Assembly: GCA_002887195.1 (NCBI GenBank)
Contig: PJAB01001737.1
Coordinates: forward strand, 1 to 12,557
Source of the DNA: Chrysochromulina parva
Taxonomy: Eukaryota; Haptophyta; Prymnesiales; Chrysochromulinaceae
Reading direction: 5' to 3'
DNA: 12,557 nt
Every line of letters starts with the position of its first letter. Positions within the stretch are counted from its first letter, which is position 1. The position numbers and the translations under genes are program-made. The notes under the pieces are model-generated. The model had not been told where the DNA came from. It saw only the letters and a list, made by a program, of their open reading frames with translations, and searched no databases. This document shows positions 1-7,253 of the stretch, piece after piece.

Positions 1-1
1 C

Positions 2-154
2 GTCATCGACTACTGCCGCCAGTACACATGGCGCGAGGAGGCCGAATGGCGCATCAAGAATGCGACCGTCACCAAGCCGCAGCACTACAAGCGCCGCTTC
101 CGCGAGTCGCTGCACCGCTATTTCATGCCCTCGATAGAAAAGTACGCAGATTGA
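2..154 (+). CDS. 3' end of an unrecognised protein-coding gene (partial)
   Basis: The first 50 codons of the window are open in one frame and end at TGA 152-154. The frame starts VIDYCRQYTWREEAEWRI and ends SLHRYFMPSIEKYAD. Codons end mostly in C or G (GTC ATC GAC TAC TGC CGC CAG), as in the clear genes nearby, while the other two forward frames lack this bias. The peptide is charged and aromatic-rich, reads like the helical C-terminus of a soluble protein, and matches no family I can name. The 5' part lies outside the window. The gene converges on the cNMP-binding gene that ends at 438. The terminator may not be the true end: a short open block at 219-284 could be a last exon (see findings). 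Coding status is fairly sure, function unknown. Confidence 0.6.
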   Translation, partial: VIDYCRQYTWREEAEWRIKNATVTKPQHYKRRFRESLHRYFMPSIEKYAD

Positions 155-437
155 GAGGCCTATCATAGCTGCGATTTTATTTCCCTTGATCGAGAAGCAC
201 GGTCTTGCCCATTTATAGACGGAGGATGTGGGCGTGCTGCGCGCGCAGGCCTTGAGACTCAAGTCACTGATTGACGAGGCTTAACACGCTCACCCGCTCG
301 TTGAGCGTAGTTGTTCACGTATGAAACATTTCTGAAAACAATCTTGCCGCCGCACGTTTAAGTTTTTTACCATCAACTAGATCTAGAACATACTGACTCT
401 GTACACTGTAGAGATTTTGCATGTTGGTCCGGCGTCT
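155..437. other. Intergenic stretch between convergent 3' ends
   Basis: This holds the 3' flanks of the + gene ending at 154 and the - gene ending at 438. It is more AT-rich than the flanking genes, as expected of 3' UTRs. It contains the 13-bp palindrome CTTGAGACTCAAG (251-263) and a stem-loop with a 7-bp perfect stem, ACGCTCA at 286-292 and TGAGCGT at 302-308, around a 9-nt loop. A coding-like block (219-284) may be an extra exon of the upstream gene. I see no RNA gene. Confidence 0.5.
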
Positions 438-2978
438 CTATGTCAGAGCTGGCGCACTCTGAGAGGGGTTCAGGAGGTGGCTTTGGGAGGCGGAGGGTGC
501 TGCCGCATAGCCTGCCGTCTGCTCCTTGAACGCGTCCTCGAGCGAACCTATTATGGACTCAAAGCTCTGGCGTGTGATGCTGAGGGTACGCAGCTTGCTC
601 GTTGCCTTGACCGTCGCGAAGCGCGCCGCGTGCTTCAGTAGCGCGAGCTCGCCGAAGCAATCACCTTCGCCCAGAATGGCCAGCGTCTTCTGCTCGCCTG
701 TCTGTTCGTCGAGACGGACCACCTTGGCAGTCCCGCTCAGCACGGCGTACAAGGTGAAGCCCGAATCGCCTTGCTCGAAGACGTGCTCGCCTGCCTCAAA
801 GGGCGCATACTCCATCCTGTCGAGCAGCTGTGTCAGCTGATACGGCGCCAAGCGCGCAAAGGCGGGCACCTTGGCGAGCGAAGCGAGAGTGCGCTCGCGC
901 ACAGTACGAAGCGCGTTGGCAAAGGTCGACTCCATTGAGGAGCCACCCATCGAAATATCGACTGCTGTTGCAGGACGCGATCCCGACCCATCCAGGACGA
1001 GATCTCGGCCGGACGCGCGACGCTTCATAAACTGCGTCGCCCTCTCGGCGGAGATGCTCATGTCTTTGGTTCCCGACGAGTTCATCTCGACGAGCCGTGC
1101 AATGTAGGTGAGCAGATGGTGGACGGAGCGCCAGGCCGCCTGCCGCGGCCGTTTTGTGAGATCGCCGCGGCGCTCCTGAACGAAGCTGCGGAACTGCGAG
1201 GGCGCGTGCACGGCGAGGGCAATCAGGTAGATGCCAGCGTCCTCCGCGCCCGTCTCAGCAAGGTCGTCGTCCGTGGGCAGCGCGCACAGCGTCGAGAGAC
1301 GGATCATCGCCTCTACAAAGTCGTGGAAGAAGAGGTTGCGCGCGCGCATTACCGATCGGTCCGAGCCGTCGACGACCGCGCGCAGGCGCGACCAGCTGAA
1401 GACCAGCTTCCCCTCAAACTTAGTGCACTGGCCTGACTCGAACAGGCCAAGGTGCGAGAGCATCGCCATCCACTCACCAACGGACATCATATTCGTCGGG
1501 TCGAGCACGACCACATCCTTGGAGCCGTCCGCGAGGTCGGAGTACCGTCCGTACAGGGCCTGCAAGGTGTTCCTGTGCCGTTGGAGCACCGGCTCCATCT
1601 GCTCGGTGTAGCAACACTGCGCGCGAAAGTGGTTCGAGTCCTGAATCGCCTGCACTGGTAGTCGGCCGCGCAGGTCTTCGTGGCAGAGGACTTGGATCGC
1701 GTCGCTGATGTCTGCAATTTTCTTCGGCCGCACGTACCTCTCCAACGCGATGCGCACGAGGCACTGCAACCACTCCTGCCGGTTGAGCATGCGCCCCCGG
1801 TTGTGGCGGTCCTCCTTCTCGAGTGATTCGTCGTGGGCGTCCACCTGTGAGAAGATGAGCTCGAGCGTCCGCGTAGGGCACTCGGCGGACGCGAGCTTCG
1901 CGTCCCGTACGAACATGAGGAAGCCATTGAAGCACACGTTGTGGATCTCGTGCTCGGCGTCGATGGACGTCGAGTTGGTGGCCGAGATGCCAGAGCACGC
2001 GTAGTAGTCGTACGCTGCCCAAATGATGCGGCTGTGCTCGAGGAGGACGCTGCCCACCTGATCGACCTCATCGTCGATGCCATTTCCGTTATCGTCTGCG
2101 CCGGACTGCCACTCGGGTTGCCCGGCCTTGACAATGAGCTTCTGGATGAAGCCCTGGCGCGCACGGCACGCGAGGCTCCATTCCGGCTCGAAGACTTTCT
2201 TGAGCGAGCTCAATGTGTCGTAATAGTCGCGCGAGTTGCCCGTGGCTGCACGCCCGGCCCACATCGACGTGGCAAGGTTGAACCTGGTTCGCTGGCGCAC
2301 CTGGACCGGCTTCCTCGCGGTGGGCTGCGAGGTCACGCCTTTCGTCGACTGCAAGAGCGGGGGCGCATCGCCGACAAAGAGGCGATTGCGACGCACTTCC
2401 TCGATGCCCGCGTTGAAGCTGTCGTTCAACCGTATGGACGACGGATCGTGCGAGAGGCTGGTCATGAGCGCCGCCACTGAGCGGCTGTGCATGCGGTGTC
2501 GCACGGTAAATGCGTTCGCTGCTTGGGTTAGAAGGGCGGGCCGATCGCTGCCAATCTGGTCCGTCATCGTGAGCTCCCCGTCCCCGCTACGCTCCGGCTT
2601 GAGGTTGTCCTCGCGGCCATGGTCCTTGCGCTGTCGAAGGTAAGTCTTCAGTGCTCGACGGCCGCCAGGTGAGGGCGGGAGCTGCGAAGGCATTCGAGCC
2701 TCTGGCGTGTGTGGCCGTGCGGCTGATGCGTAAGAGCGCAATGTGAAGCCCACGCTGGAAATGGAGTTGCTCTGCACGGCCTCGAGGTAAGCTGTGGTGA
2801 CGGGCCGGGGACGGGTGAGAGCACCGATGGGCGGCAGCATGAACGTGCCATCAGACGTTGACGCCACACTGCAAGGGTTAAATTGATCGATTGGAGAAGT
2901 GTCGCTTGGGTCGAGCAAGACGCGACCCCTTGGTCGAAGCAGGCCGAACGCGGGGCAGCTTGCGCTCGCATTCAACAT
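438..2978 (-). CDS. Cyclic-nucleotide-binding domain protein with central EF-hand-like region
   Basis: From the ATG at 2976-2978 this encodes 846 aa without an intron. Residues about 704-812 form a cNMP-binding domain of the CAP/PKA-R type: helix, an eight-strand barrel beginning FEAGEHVFEQGDSGFTLYAV, then the phosphate-binding cassette FGELALL (775-781), followed by Arg786 in ARFATVKA. The cassette Glu and Arg that contact ribose and phosphate are present, so ligand binding is plausible. Residues about 294-305 (DDNGNGIDDEVD) resemble a calcium-binding EF loop. Residues 340-580 are helical, with two similar segments, LNRQEWLQCLVRIALERY (398-415) and LFFHDFVEAMIRLS (549-562). There is no kinase, channel or cyclase domain and no convincing signal peptide. 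The role is inferred: a cytosolic cNMP, perhaps calcium, sensor. The frame stays open to 3542, but the part beyond 3238 overlaps the next gene. ATG 3200 (920 aa) is an alternative start. Confidence 0.85.
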   Translation of the reverse strand: MLNASASCPAFGLLRPRGRVLLDPSDTSPIDQFNPCSVASTSDGTFMLPPIGALTRPRPVTTAYLEAVQSNSISSVGFTLRSYASAARPHTPEARMPSQLPPSPGGRRALKTYLRQRKDHGREDNLKPERSGDGELTMTDQIGSDRPALLTQAANAFTVRHRMHSRSVAALMTSLSHDPSSIRLNDSFNAGIEEVRRNRLFVGDAPPLLQSTKGVTSQPTARKPVQVRQRTRFNLATSMWAGRAATGNSRDYYDTLSSLKKVFEPEWSLACRARQGFIQKLIVKAGQPEWQSGADDNGNGIDDEVDQVGSVLLEHSRIIWAAYDYYACSGISATNSTSIDAEHEIHNVCFNGFLMFVRDAKLASAECPTRTLELIFSQVDAHDESLEKEDRHNRGRMLNRQEWLQCLVRIALERYVRPKKIADISDAIQVLCHEDLRGRLPVQAIQDSNHFRAQCCYTEQMEPVLQRHRNTLQALYGRYSDLADGSKDVVVLDPTNMMSVGEWMAMLSHLGLFESGQCTKFEGKLVFSWSRLRAVVDGSDRSVMRARNLFFHDFVEAMIRLSTLCALPTDDDLAETGAEDAGIYLIALAVHAPSQFRSFVQERRGDLTKRPRQAAWRSVHHLLTYIARLVEMNSSGTKDMSISAERATQFMKRRASGRDLVLDGSGSRPATAVDISMGGSSMESTFANALRTVRERTLASLAKVPAFARLAPYQLTQLLDRMEYAPFEAGEHVFEQGDSGFTLYAVLSGTAKVVRLDEQTGEQKTLAILGEGDCFGELALLKHAARFATVKATSKLRTLSITRQSFESIIGSLEDAFKEQTAGYAAAPSASQSHLLNPSQSAPALT

Positions 2979-3237
2979 TGGAAGTCTGCCGAGATTCAGT
3001 CGGGCTTCTGATCTTTGTGCAGCGGCGCTGCGATCTCGGCAAGACAGCCGTGACGCGGCATTGAAACGCGCACTGGGTTTGTTTTTCCAAATCCGGCAAG
3101 TTTCATCAGAACCGTTCGGAGAGCTTACAAGGTCGGCCGGAGGTTTACTTTTTTGTTGATGGTGATGCGCGCTCAAGAGAGCAGATGGACGCCGTCGCAT
3201 GCGGACCGCTGCGGTACAGCTTGTTCGCGGGAGGGCT
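2979..3237 (-). promoter_or_regulatory. Probable promoter and 5' leader of the cNMP-binding gene
   Basis: This separates the stop codon of the thioredoxin-like gene (3238) from the chosen ATG of the cNMP-binding gene, both on the - strand. It is visibly less GC-rich than the coding DNA and includes an A-rich run on the - strand (about 3145-3160). The frame stays open through it, so the 3' part could be coding if ATG 3200 is the true start. I see no clear TATA box. Confidence 0.4.
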
Positions 3238-4689
3238 TCACAAAGTCTTCGTATTATATGTTTGGACCGCCTCGAGCTCCTCGAGCCACTGGCGCGCAGC
3301 CGCGGTCCGGATCCGTGCCGCGCGCACCCAGCCGAGACGCCGCTGGTGCCTTCGCTGCTGAGCTTCAACTCGGCTACCCGCGACGGCAGCCGCCTCCGCC
3401 TCGGCCGCGGCCGCTTCCGAACGACCCGTAGCCACCGCTGCCTCAGCGCCCTCGCCAGTGAGGGCATGGTGGAGGAGCCAGCGCACGGCGTCCTCATTGT
3501 CCTGCGCCCACTCGAGGCCAGCACTACGCGCCACCGCCACATCCGTCGCGACGCGCGGTGCGCCCATCACGGCGCCATGCGCCTCATGAGCCTCGAGGAC
3601 ATTGAGCATGACACGTGTGTCGAGCCGCCGGCGCAGGTGCGCGTGGAGGGCGCGCTCGGCCGCAGGCATCCCATCCGCCACGAAGCGGCGCAACCAGGCG
3701 TATGGGTCACTCGCCGCCACCGCCGCCGACGCTTCTGGTGGATGCGTCGACGCCATCGGAATCGTCGTCGGTCTCGTCGATCTCGTCAATTCCGTCGGTC
3801 TCGTCGTCGTCGTCGTCGGCGCTGCCGGCGCCGGCCGAGATAGAGAACAGCTTGGGCTCTGCAGGTGGGAACGTGCCCACTGCTCGAGCGCGGCCGAAGA
3901 ACGCACGCGCCGTGCAAGCACCGGCGTGAACACAAATCCCGGGAAGTAGTGCGTGACCGCCAGGTACGCCGGCAGTCCTACCTCTTGCAGCTGCTGCCCG
4001 AGCTTCGACCCCCGGGTTACGTCACTTAGGGACGCATCCAGGTGCAGCAGCGAGGGAGGACGGCCAGCAAAGGCGGGCTCCTCGGCCAGCGTCGCGACGA
4101 GCGCGTGCCATCGCGCCAGCTGCGCCTCACGGCCCGTGGACGCCTCTGGCGCCGATGAGTCGTGCACCAGCAGCAATGAGCACCTGCCCGCACCCGCCAG
4201 GTCGACGTCGAGCGTGGTCGCCGTCGTCTCGCGTGCACCGTGCGGATATATCCAAGTGGGTGCCACGGGTGGGGGCGGCCGCAAACGCGTGAACAAGGGC
4301 ACCGCGCCGCTTAAGTAGGCGTTGCAAAAGCTCGCGAGCCATGCTGTGGCCGCCTCCTCCGCCGCGGGCGCCGGAGCTTGCTGTGCGTCCACGAACACGC
4401 CGTCAAACGTGAGCACGACCGCAGCTGGCAGGCGATGATACGACAAGCCCAAGTCGGCCGCAGGAAGACCGTCTGCGTACGCAAACGACAAGCGGCCCTC
4501 ATATCCAGCGATGGCCGTGGCTGCGGCGAGGGCGGAGTGGGCGGCCTCACCAGCGCAAGGGGGTTGAGGCCCCTGCTGCTGGCGGTGCTGACGTTCCGTT
4601 AGGCACGTGAGAATTACGACCATCGGTAGTAGCGTGCTGTTGGTAGCCAGGCGTTCAATTGTGGCCGCACGAAGAAGAGGGAGTGCCAT
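3238..4689 (-). CDS. Putative thioredoxin-fold-like protein, non-catalytic (hypothetical)
   Basis: The 483-aa frame starts at ATG 4687-4689. The frame also contains an upstream GTG at 4705-4707, which I do not use in a eukaryote. Residues about 60-100 (RLSFAYADG, then LGLSYHRLPAAVVLTFDG) and about 205-255 (PPSLLHLDAS, then LGQQLQEVGLPAYLAV) each look like the second half of a thioredoxin fold, with a cis-Pro-like LP before a strand. There is no CXXC, so oxidoreductase activity is unlikely. PDI b-type or other redox-inactive domains are the nearest analogy, and this is inference. A Thr/Pro-rich linker (about 291-315) leads to a helical, Ala-rich C-terminal region (330-475) ending LEELEAVQTYNTKTL. 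The linker frame is suspect (see findings). A short hydrophobic stretch near residues 15-30 could be a weak anchor or signal. The gene is divergent from the EF-hand gene. Coding is likely, family uncertain. Confidence 0.62.
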   Translation of the reverse strand: MALPLLRAATIERLATNSTLLPMVVILTCLTERQHRQQQGPQPPCAGEAAHSALAAATAIAGYEGRLSFAYADGLPAADLGLSYHRLPAAVVLTFDGVFVDAQQAPAPAAEEAATAWLASFCNAYLSGAVPLFTRLRPPPPVAPTWIYPHGARETTATTLDVDLAGAGRCSLLLVHDSSAPEASTGREAQLARWHALVATLAEEPAFAGRPPSLLHLDASLSDVTRGSKLGQQLQEVGLPAYLAVTHYFPGFVFTPVLARRVRSSAALEQWARSHLQSPSCSLSRPAPAAPTTTTTRPTELTRSTRPTTIPMASTHPPEASAAVAASDPYAWLRRFVADGMPAAERALHAHLRRRLDTRVMLNVLEAHEAHGAVMGAPRVATDVAVARSAGLEWAQDNEDAVRWLLHHALTGEGAEAAVATGRSEAAAAEAEAAAVAGSRVEAQQRRHQRRLGWVRAARIRTAAARQWLEELEAVQTYNTKTL

Positions 4690-4748
4690 GTTCGGGGTCT
4701 CAGACACAATTTCGTTTCAAGGGTCTTGATGGACTTATCCACACAATA

Positions 4749-4764
4749 AGTCGCGGACGCGACT
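4749..4764. promoter_or_regulatory. 16-bp interrupted palindrome in the divergent promoter
   Basis: AGTCGCG (4749-4755) and CGCGACT (4758-4764) are perfect inverted copies separated by GA. The position, near the middle of a short divergent promoter, fits a site for a dimeric regulator acting on either or both genes. That role is inferred from geometry only. Confidence 0.35.
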
Positions 4765-4833
4765 CGCGGGTGGATGTTTAAAAGCGCGCTCGGCGGCAGT
4801 TACCGGCGGTTTCGTCTCCGTCGGGCCAGTCCA

Positions 4834-4893
4834 ATGGTTTTTCTTGTCGCGATCTCTCTCGTTGGCATCGTCTCGAATCGCAAGCGCCTCTGA
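4834..4893 (+). promoter_or_regulatory. Upstream ORF before the EF-hand gene
   Basis: An ATG at 4834 opens a 19-codon frame (MVFLVAISLVGIVSNRKRL) that stops at TGA 4891-4893, five nucleotides before the ATG at 4899 and in a different frame. If transcription starts upstream of 4834, scanning ribosomes would meet it first, so it could reduce translation of the main frame. Its signal-peptide-like composition may be chance. Confidence 0.3.
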
Positions 4894-4898
4894 AGCCG

Positions 4899-7253
4899 AT
4901 GCCACGAGCCGCGCAGGAGACCTTCGAGGTTTCTATGCGCCAAAGTGCGATGGAGTTTGACGCGCACGACCTCGACCGCTCGCGCAACCTCGACTTTGCC
5001 GAGCTCTGTGCGCTAGTGCGCGAGCGTGAGATCGGCATCTTCCCAGAGGCGGTGCTGCGCCGGCGCTTCGAAGATATGGACACCGATGGTAACGGGCTTG
5101 TGAGCATGAAGGAGTACATCATCTGGATGCTGCGCGATGCGCTGCGCCGCTCGGTGGCGCGAGTGCGCGACCTGTTCATGCAGTGGGACGACGACAATTC
5201 GTCGAGCATCGACAAGCGCGAGTGGCGCAAGGCGATGAAAGTGCTCGGGATCGCGGCGCAAAACGATGAGATGGACGCCGTCTTCGACGAGTTCGACGAG
5301 GACCGAAGCGGCGAGGTCAGCTTTGAGGAGCTCGACCGACAGCTTCGTGTGCGCTACCCGCTGCCCGGGCTCGAGGATGCGGCCGCACGCGACGTCGCGC
5401 TGAGCGCGCAGAGGATGCACAAGCTGCGCACGGCGCCATCGGGCAAGGTGGGTCGCACCTTCTCGAGCGCCCTCCTCGACACGACGCAAGTGGCCGGTGA
5501 GAGTGGCGGCAAGTCGGTCCAAGAGCAGCTGCGCGCCGCACTCGCTGCCAACCTGACACGCATCATCGACCTCTTCCGGGACTGGGATGACGACGGCAAC
5601 GGTCTGATCGACAAGAAGGAGTTCCGGCAGGCGATGCGCGGTCTTGGATTTAGTGCGCCCAAGACGGAGGTCGATGCCCTCTTCGACTCGTTCGACAACG
5701 ACGGCGGCGGCAGCATCGACTACCACGAGCTCAACGCACAGCTGAGACGTCACGCGCAGATTGCGGCGAATCTGAAGGCGGGTGCGAAGGGCAAGATCGA
5801 AACAAAGGCGAAGAATAAGTTTGCAATCGGCAAAGATCGGCAGGCGCGTGTGCGCTCCAAGACCCTCGGGAGCGATGTCCAGCTTTTGGCGGACAAGCCT
5901 CTGGTGCAGCAGCTGTGCGCCGCTCTGAACGCGTCGTGGACCCGGGTCGTCGACCTATTTCGGGAGTGGGACGCGAATGGCGACGGTGAGATCTCGCGGA
6001 TCGAGATGCACCGTGCGATGTTCGTCCTTGGCCTTGGCGCGCCAGTTGGGCACATGCCACCCGCCCCCGCCCCCGCCGCTGCGCCCGCCGCTGCGCCCGC
6101 CGCTGCCCCCGCCGCTGCCCCCGCCGCTGCCCCCGCCAGCCTCAACCCGAGGTCAGCCAAGAAGGCGTCGTTCGCCGCCGCGCCCGCCGCCGCGCCCGCC
6201 GCGGCGCCCGCCGCCGCGCCCGCCCCCAAGGCGAACAGCGCCGACACCGTCGCAAGCGCCGCCGCCGTGGCCGCGCGGGCGGTGGACGAGCTCTTCGACA
6301 TGATCGATGCTGACGGCCAGGGCACAATAGACCTCAAGGAGCTGCATACTGCCATCCGTCCCGCGGCTCTCAAGCACACGAGTGCGGTGCCCGTGGCGGC
6401 GGTGTGTGTGCGCCAGCCCCCTTTCCCACGCAAGGGATACCGTCCAGTACGTGCTGTCCTGGTGCCGCCGCCCGTGCCGCCGCCGCTCGATCCGTTTGGA
6501 ACGCTCGCTGCGAGCGCGCCCACGCTTGAGTGTCCATCCCAAGGGGCCCCTGGTCCATCCGCACCCGCATCTGCGCCTGCACCCGCCATCGACGAGCCTG
6601 ATGACGAGCTCAATTCAGGCGCGGTGAACACGCGCATCTCGCTCCAAAATAGGCAGGTGGCGCTTTCAATCCAAAATAGGCAGGTGGCGCTTCCAAAACC
6701 GGCGCTCGATGGCGGTGGTACCAGCGTCGCTCACGGCGGCGCCCGTTCGCACGCAGCCTCCGCGGCTCACTACGTGACATACGCACTACGTAGTGAGGCT
6801 CACTCTGTGACATACGCAGCCTCCGCGGCTCAGCTGACGATGATCCCCGCGCCGGCGCGGCCCTCTACTGTGGGCTTCGGGCGCGGCGGCAGCGGTGGGC
6901 TGGGTATGTCACAGAGCATGCCGAGCCTGATGGTGCCCATGGCAGCACGCGCCCAATCGGCGCCGCCCGTACGTTACAAAGAGCCCCCCCCCACCATCAA
7001 CCCGTACAGCGTACCCAAGACGCGCCCCGCGATCGAAGCCTTCCTTTCGCGTCCCGCCTCGCCCGCCTTGCTCCTGGGGCGGGCTCCCGATTTGAAGGCT
7101 CTCGTGAGCGATCCGCCGGACGCTCGGGTGATGCGCTCCCCCCTCAGCTTGCGCCAGCTGCGACGCCCCGACGTGCAAGTCGAGTGGTTCCGCCAGTACA
7201 CTGCCGATTCGACGTCCCTCGGCTCCACTAGACGGGTGCTCAAGGTCCTCTAA
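4899..7253 (+). CDS. Protein with eight EF-hands and a long Pro/Ala-rich C-terminal half
   Basis: The frame encodes 784 aa, ATG 4899 to TAA 7251-7253. Eight 12-residue calcium loops are visible, each with acidic position 1 and Glu at position 12: D24-E35, D61-E72, D97-E108, D133-E144, D230-E241, D266-E277, D358-E369 and D470-E481. They form four pairs. The last three pairs are similar repeats with VDLF(R)xWD before the odd loop and VDxLFDxxD before the even loop. The linker LKAGAKGKIETKAKNKFAI (292-310) resembles linkers I recall from algal multi-EF proteins. Pair four is split by a Pro-Ala-rich insertion (about 387-446). Residues 490-784 are disordered-looking, with PPPVPPP and two 9-residue repeats carrying QNRQVAL. 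There is no kinase or membrane domain. The likely role is a cytosolic or cytoskeletal calcium sensor. The start context is weak (C at -3), but EF1 begins by residue 24, leaving little room for a later start. Confidence 0.9.
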   Translation: MPRAAQETFEVSMRQSAMEFDAHDLDRSRNLDFAELCALVREREIGIFPEAVLRRRFEDMDTDGNGLVSMKEYIIWMLRDALRRSVARVRDLFMQWDDDNSSSIDKREWRKAMKVLGIAAQNDEMDAVFDEFDEDRSGEVSFEELDRQLRVRYPLPGLEDAAARDVALSAQRMHKLRTAPSGKVGRTFSSALLDTTQVAGESGGKSVQEQLRAALAANLTRIIDLFRDWDDDGNGLIDKKEFRQAMRGLGFSAPKTEVDALFDSFDNDGGGSIDYHELNAQLRRHAQIAANLKAGAKGKIETKAKNKFAIGKDRQARVRSKTLGSDVQLLADKPLVQQLCAALNASWTRVVDLFREWDANGDGEISRIEMHRAMFVLGLGAPVGHMPPAPAPAAAPAAAPAAAPAAAPAAAPASLNPRSAKKASFAAAPAAAPAAAPAAAPAPKANSADTVASAAAVAARAVDELFDMIDADGQGTIDLKELHTAIRPAALKHTSAVPVAAVCVRQPPFPRKGYRPVRAVLVPPPVPPPLDPFGTLAASAPTLECPSQGAPGPSAPASAPAPAIDEPDDELNSGAVNTRISLQNRQVALSIQNRQVALPKPALDGGGTSVAHGGARSHAASAAHYVTYALRSEAHSVTYAASAAQLTMIPAPARPSTVGFGRGGSGGLGMSQSMPSLMVPMAARAQSAPPVRYKEPPPTINPYSVPKTRPAIEAFLSRPASPALLLGRAPDLKALVSDPPDARVMRSPLSLRQLRRPDVQVEWFRQYTADSTSLGSTRRVLKVL
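6058..6232 (+). repeat. Two blocks of 12-bp tandem repeats encoding Pro-Ala-Ala-Ala
   Basis: Within the EF-hand gene, about 6058-6138 and 6174-6232 consist of near-perfect 12-bp units encoding PAAA. They are separated by a unique spacer encoding SLNPRSAKKASF. Block 1 has units with GCT GCG or GCT GCC, and block 2 favours GCC GCG, so the blocks look like separate expansions. Together they form the insertion between EF7 and EF8. Confidence 0.8.
6643..6692 (+). repeat. 23-bp direct repeat, period 27, in the EF-hand gene
   Basis: Identical 23-bp copies lie at 6643-6665 and 6670-6692. Each begins TCCAAAATAGGCAGG. The 27-bp period equals nine codons and gives two copies of QNRQVAL in the protein. 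Low divergence suggests a recent in-frame duplication. Confidence 0.8.
6752..6832 (+). repeat. Nested duplications around a 12-bp palindrome
   Basis: The 18-bp CGCAGCCTCCGCGGCTCA occurs at 6752-6769 and 6815-6832, 63 nt (21 codons) apart. Between and overlapping them, a 21-bp segment ending GTGACATACGCA is at 6765-6785 and 6798-6818 with two mismatches, 33 nt (11 codons) apart. A perfect palindrome CACTACGTAGTG sits at 6784-6795. All spacings are multiples of three, so the frame is kept. Confidence 0.7.

Larger units (their letters stand above)
4690..4898. promoter_or_regulatory. Divergent intergenic region, probable bidirectional promoter
   Basis: Only 209 bp separate the ATGs of the thioredoxin-like gene (-) and the EF-hand gene (+), so both promoters and 5' leaders must lie here or extend into the genes. 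Visible elements are an interrupted palindrome AGTCGCG-GA-CGCGACT (4749-4764), a TATA-like TTTAAAA (4777-4783) about 116 bp before the + strand ATG, and a 19-codon upstream reading frame (4834-4893) ahead of the EF-hand start. The left part is AT-richer than the right. Confidence 0.55.

Noticed and set aside
1631..1641. GGTTCGAGTCC, a perfect match to the tRNA internal promoter B box
   Set aside because: It lies inside the cNMP-binding gene, the flanking bases do not form a T-arm stem, and no acceptor or anticodon arm can be drawn.
1941..2480. 179-codon + strand frame opposite the cNMP-binding gene
   Set aside because: It is a GC-driven antisense shadow of the central domain of that gene.
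2979..3542. N-terminal extension of the cNMP-binding reading frame
   Set aside because: The part beyond 3238 overlaps the thioredoxin-like gene on the same strand in another frame and is Arg-rich shadow sequence. The rest lacks codon bias, though ATG 3200 cannot be fully excluded.
4690..4707. GTG start giving six extra residues on the thioredoxin-like protein
   Set aside because: GTG initiation is not expected in a nuclear eukaryotic gene, and an ATG follows in frame at 4689.
5750..6637. Long Ala/Gly-rich frame on the - strand
   Set aside because: It is the antisense of the PAAA repeats and EF-hand exon and has no recognisable domain of its own.
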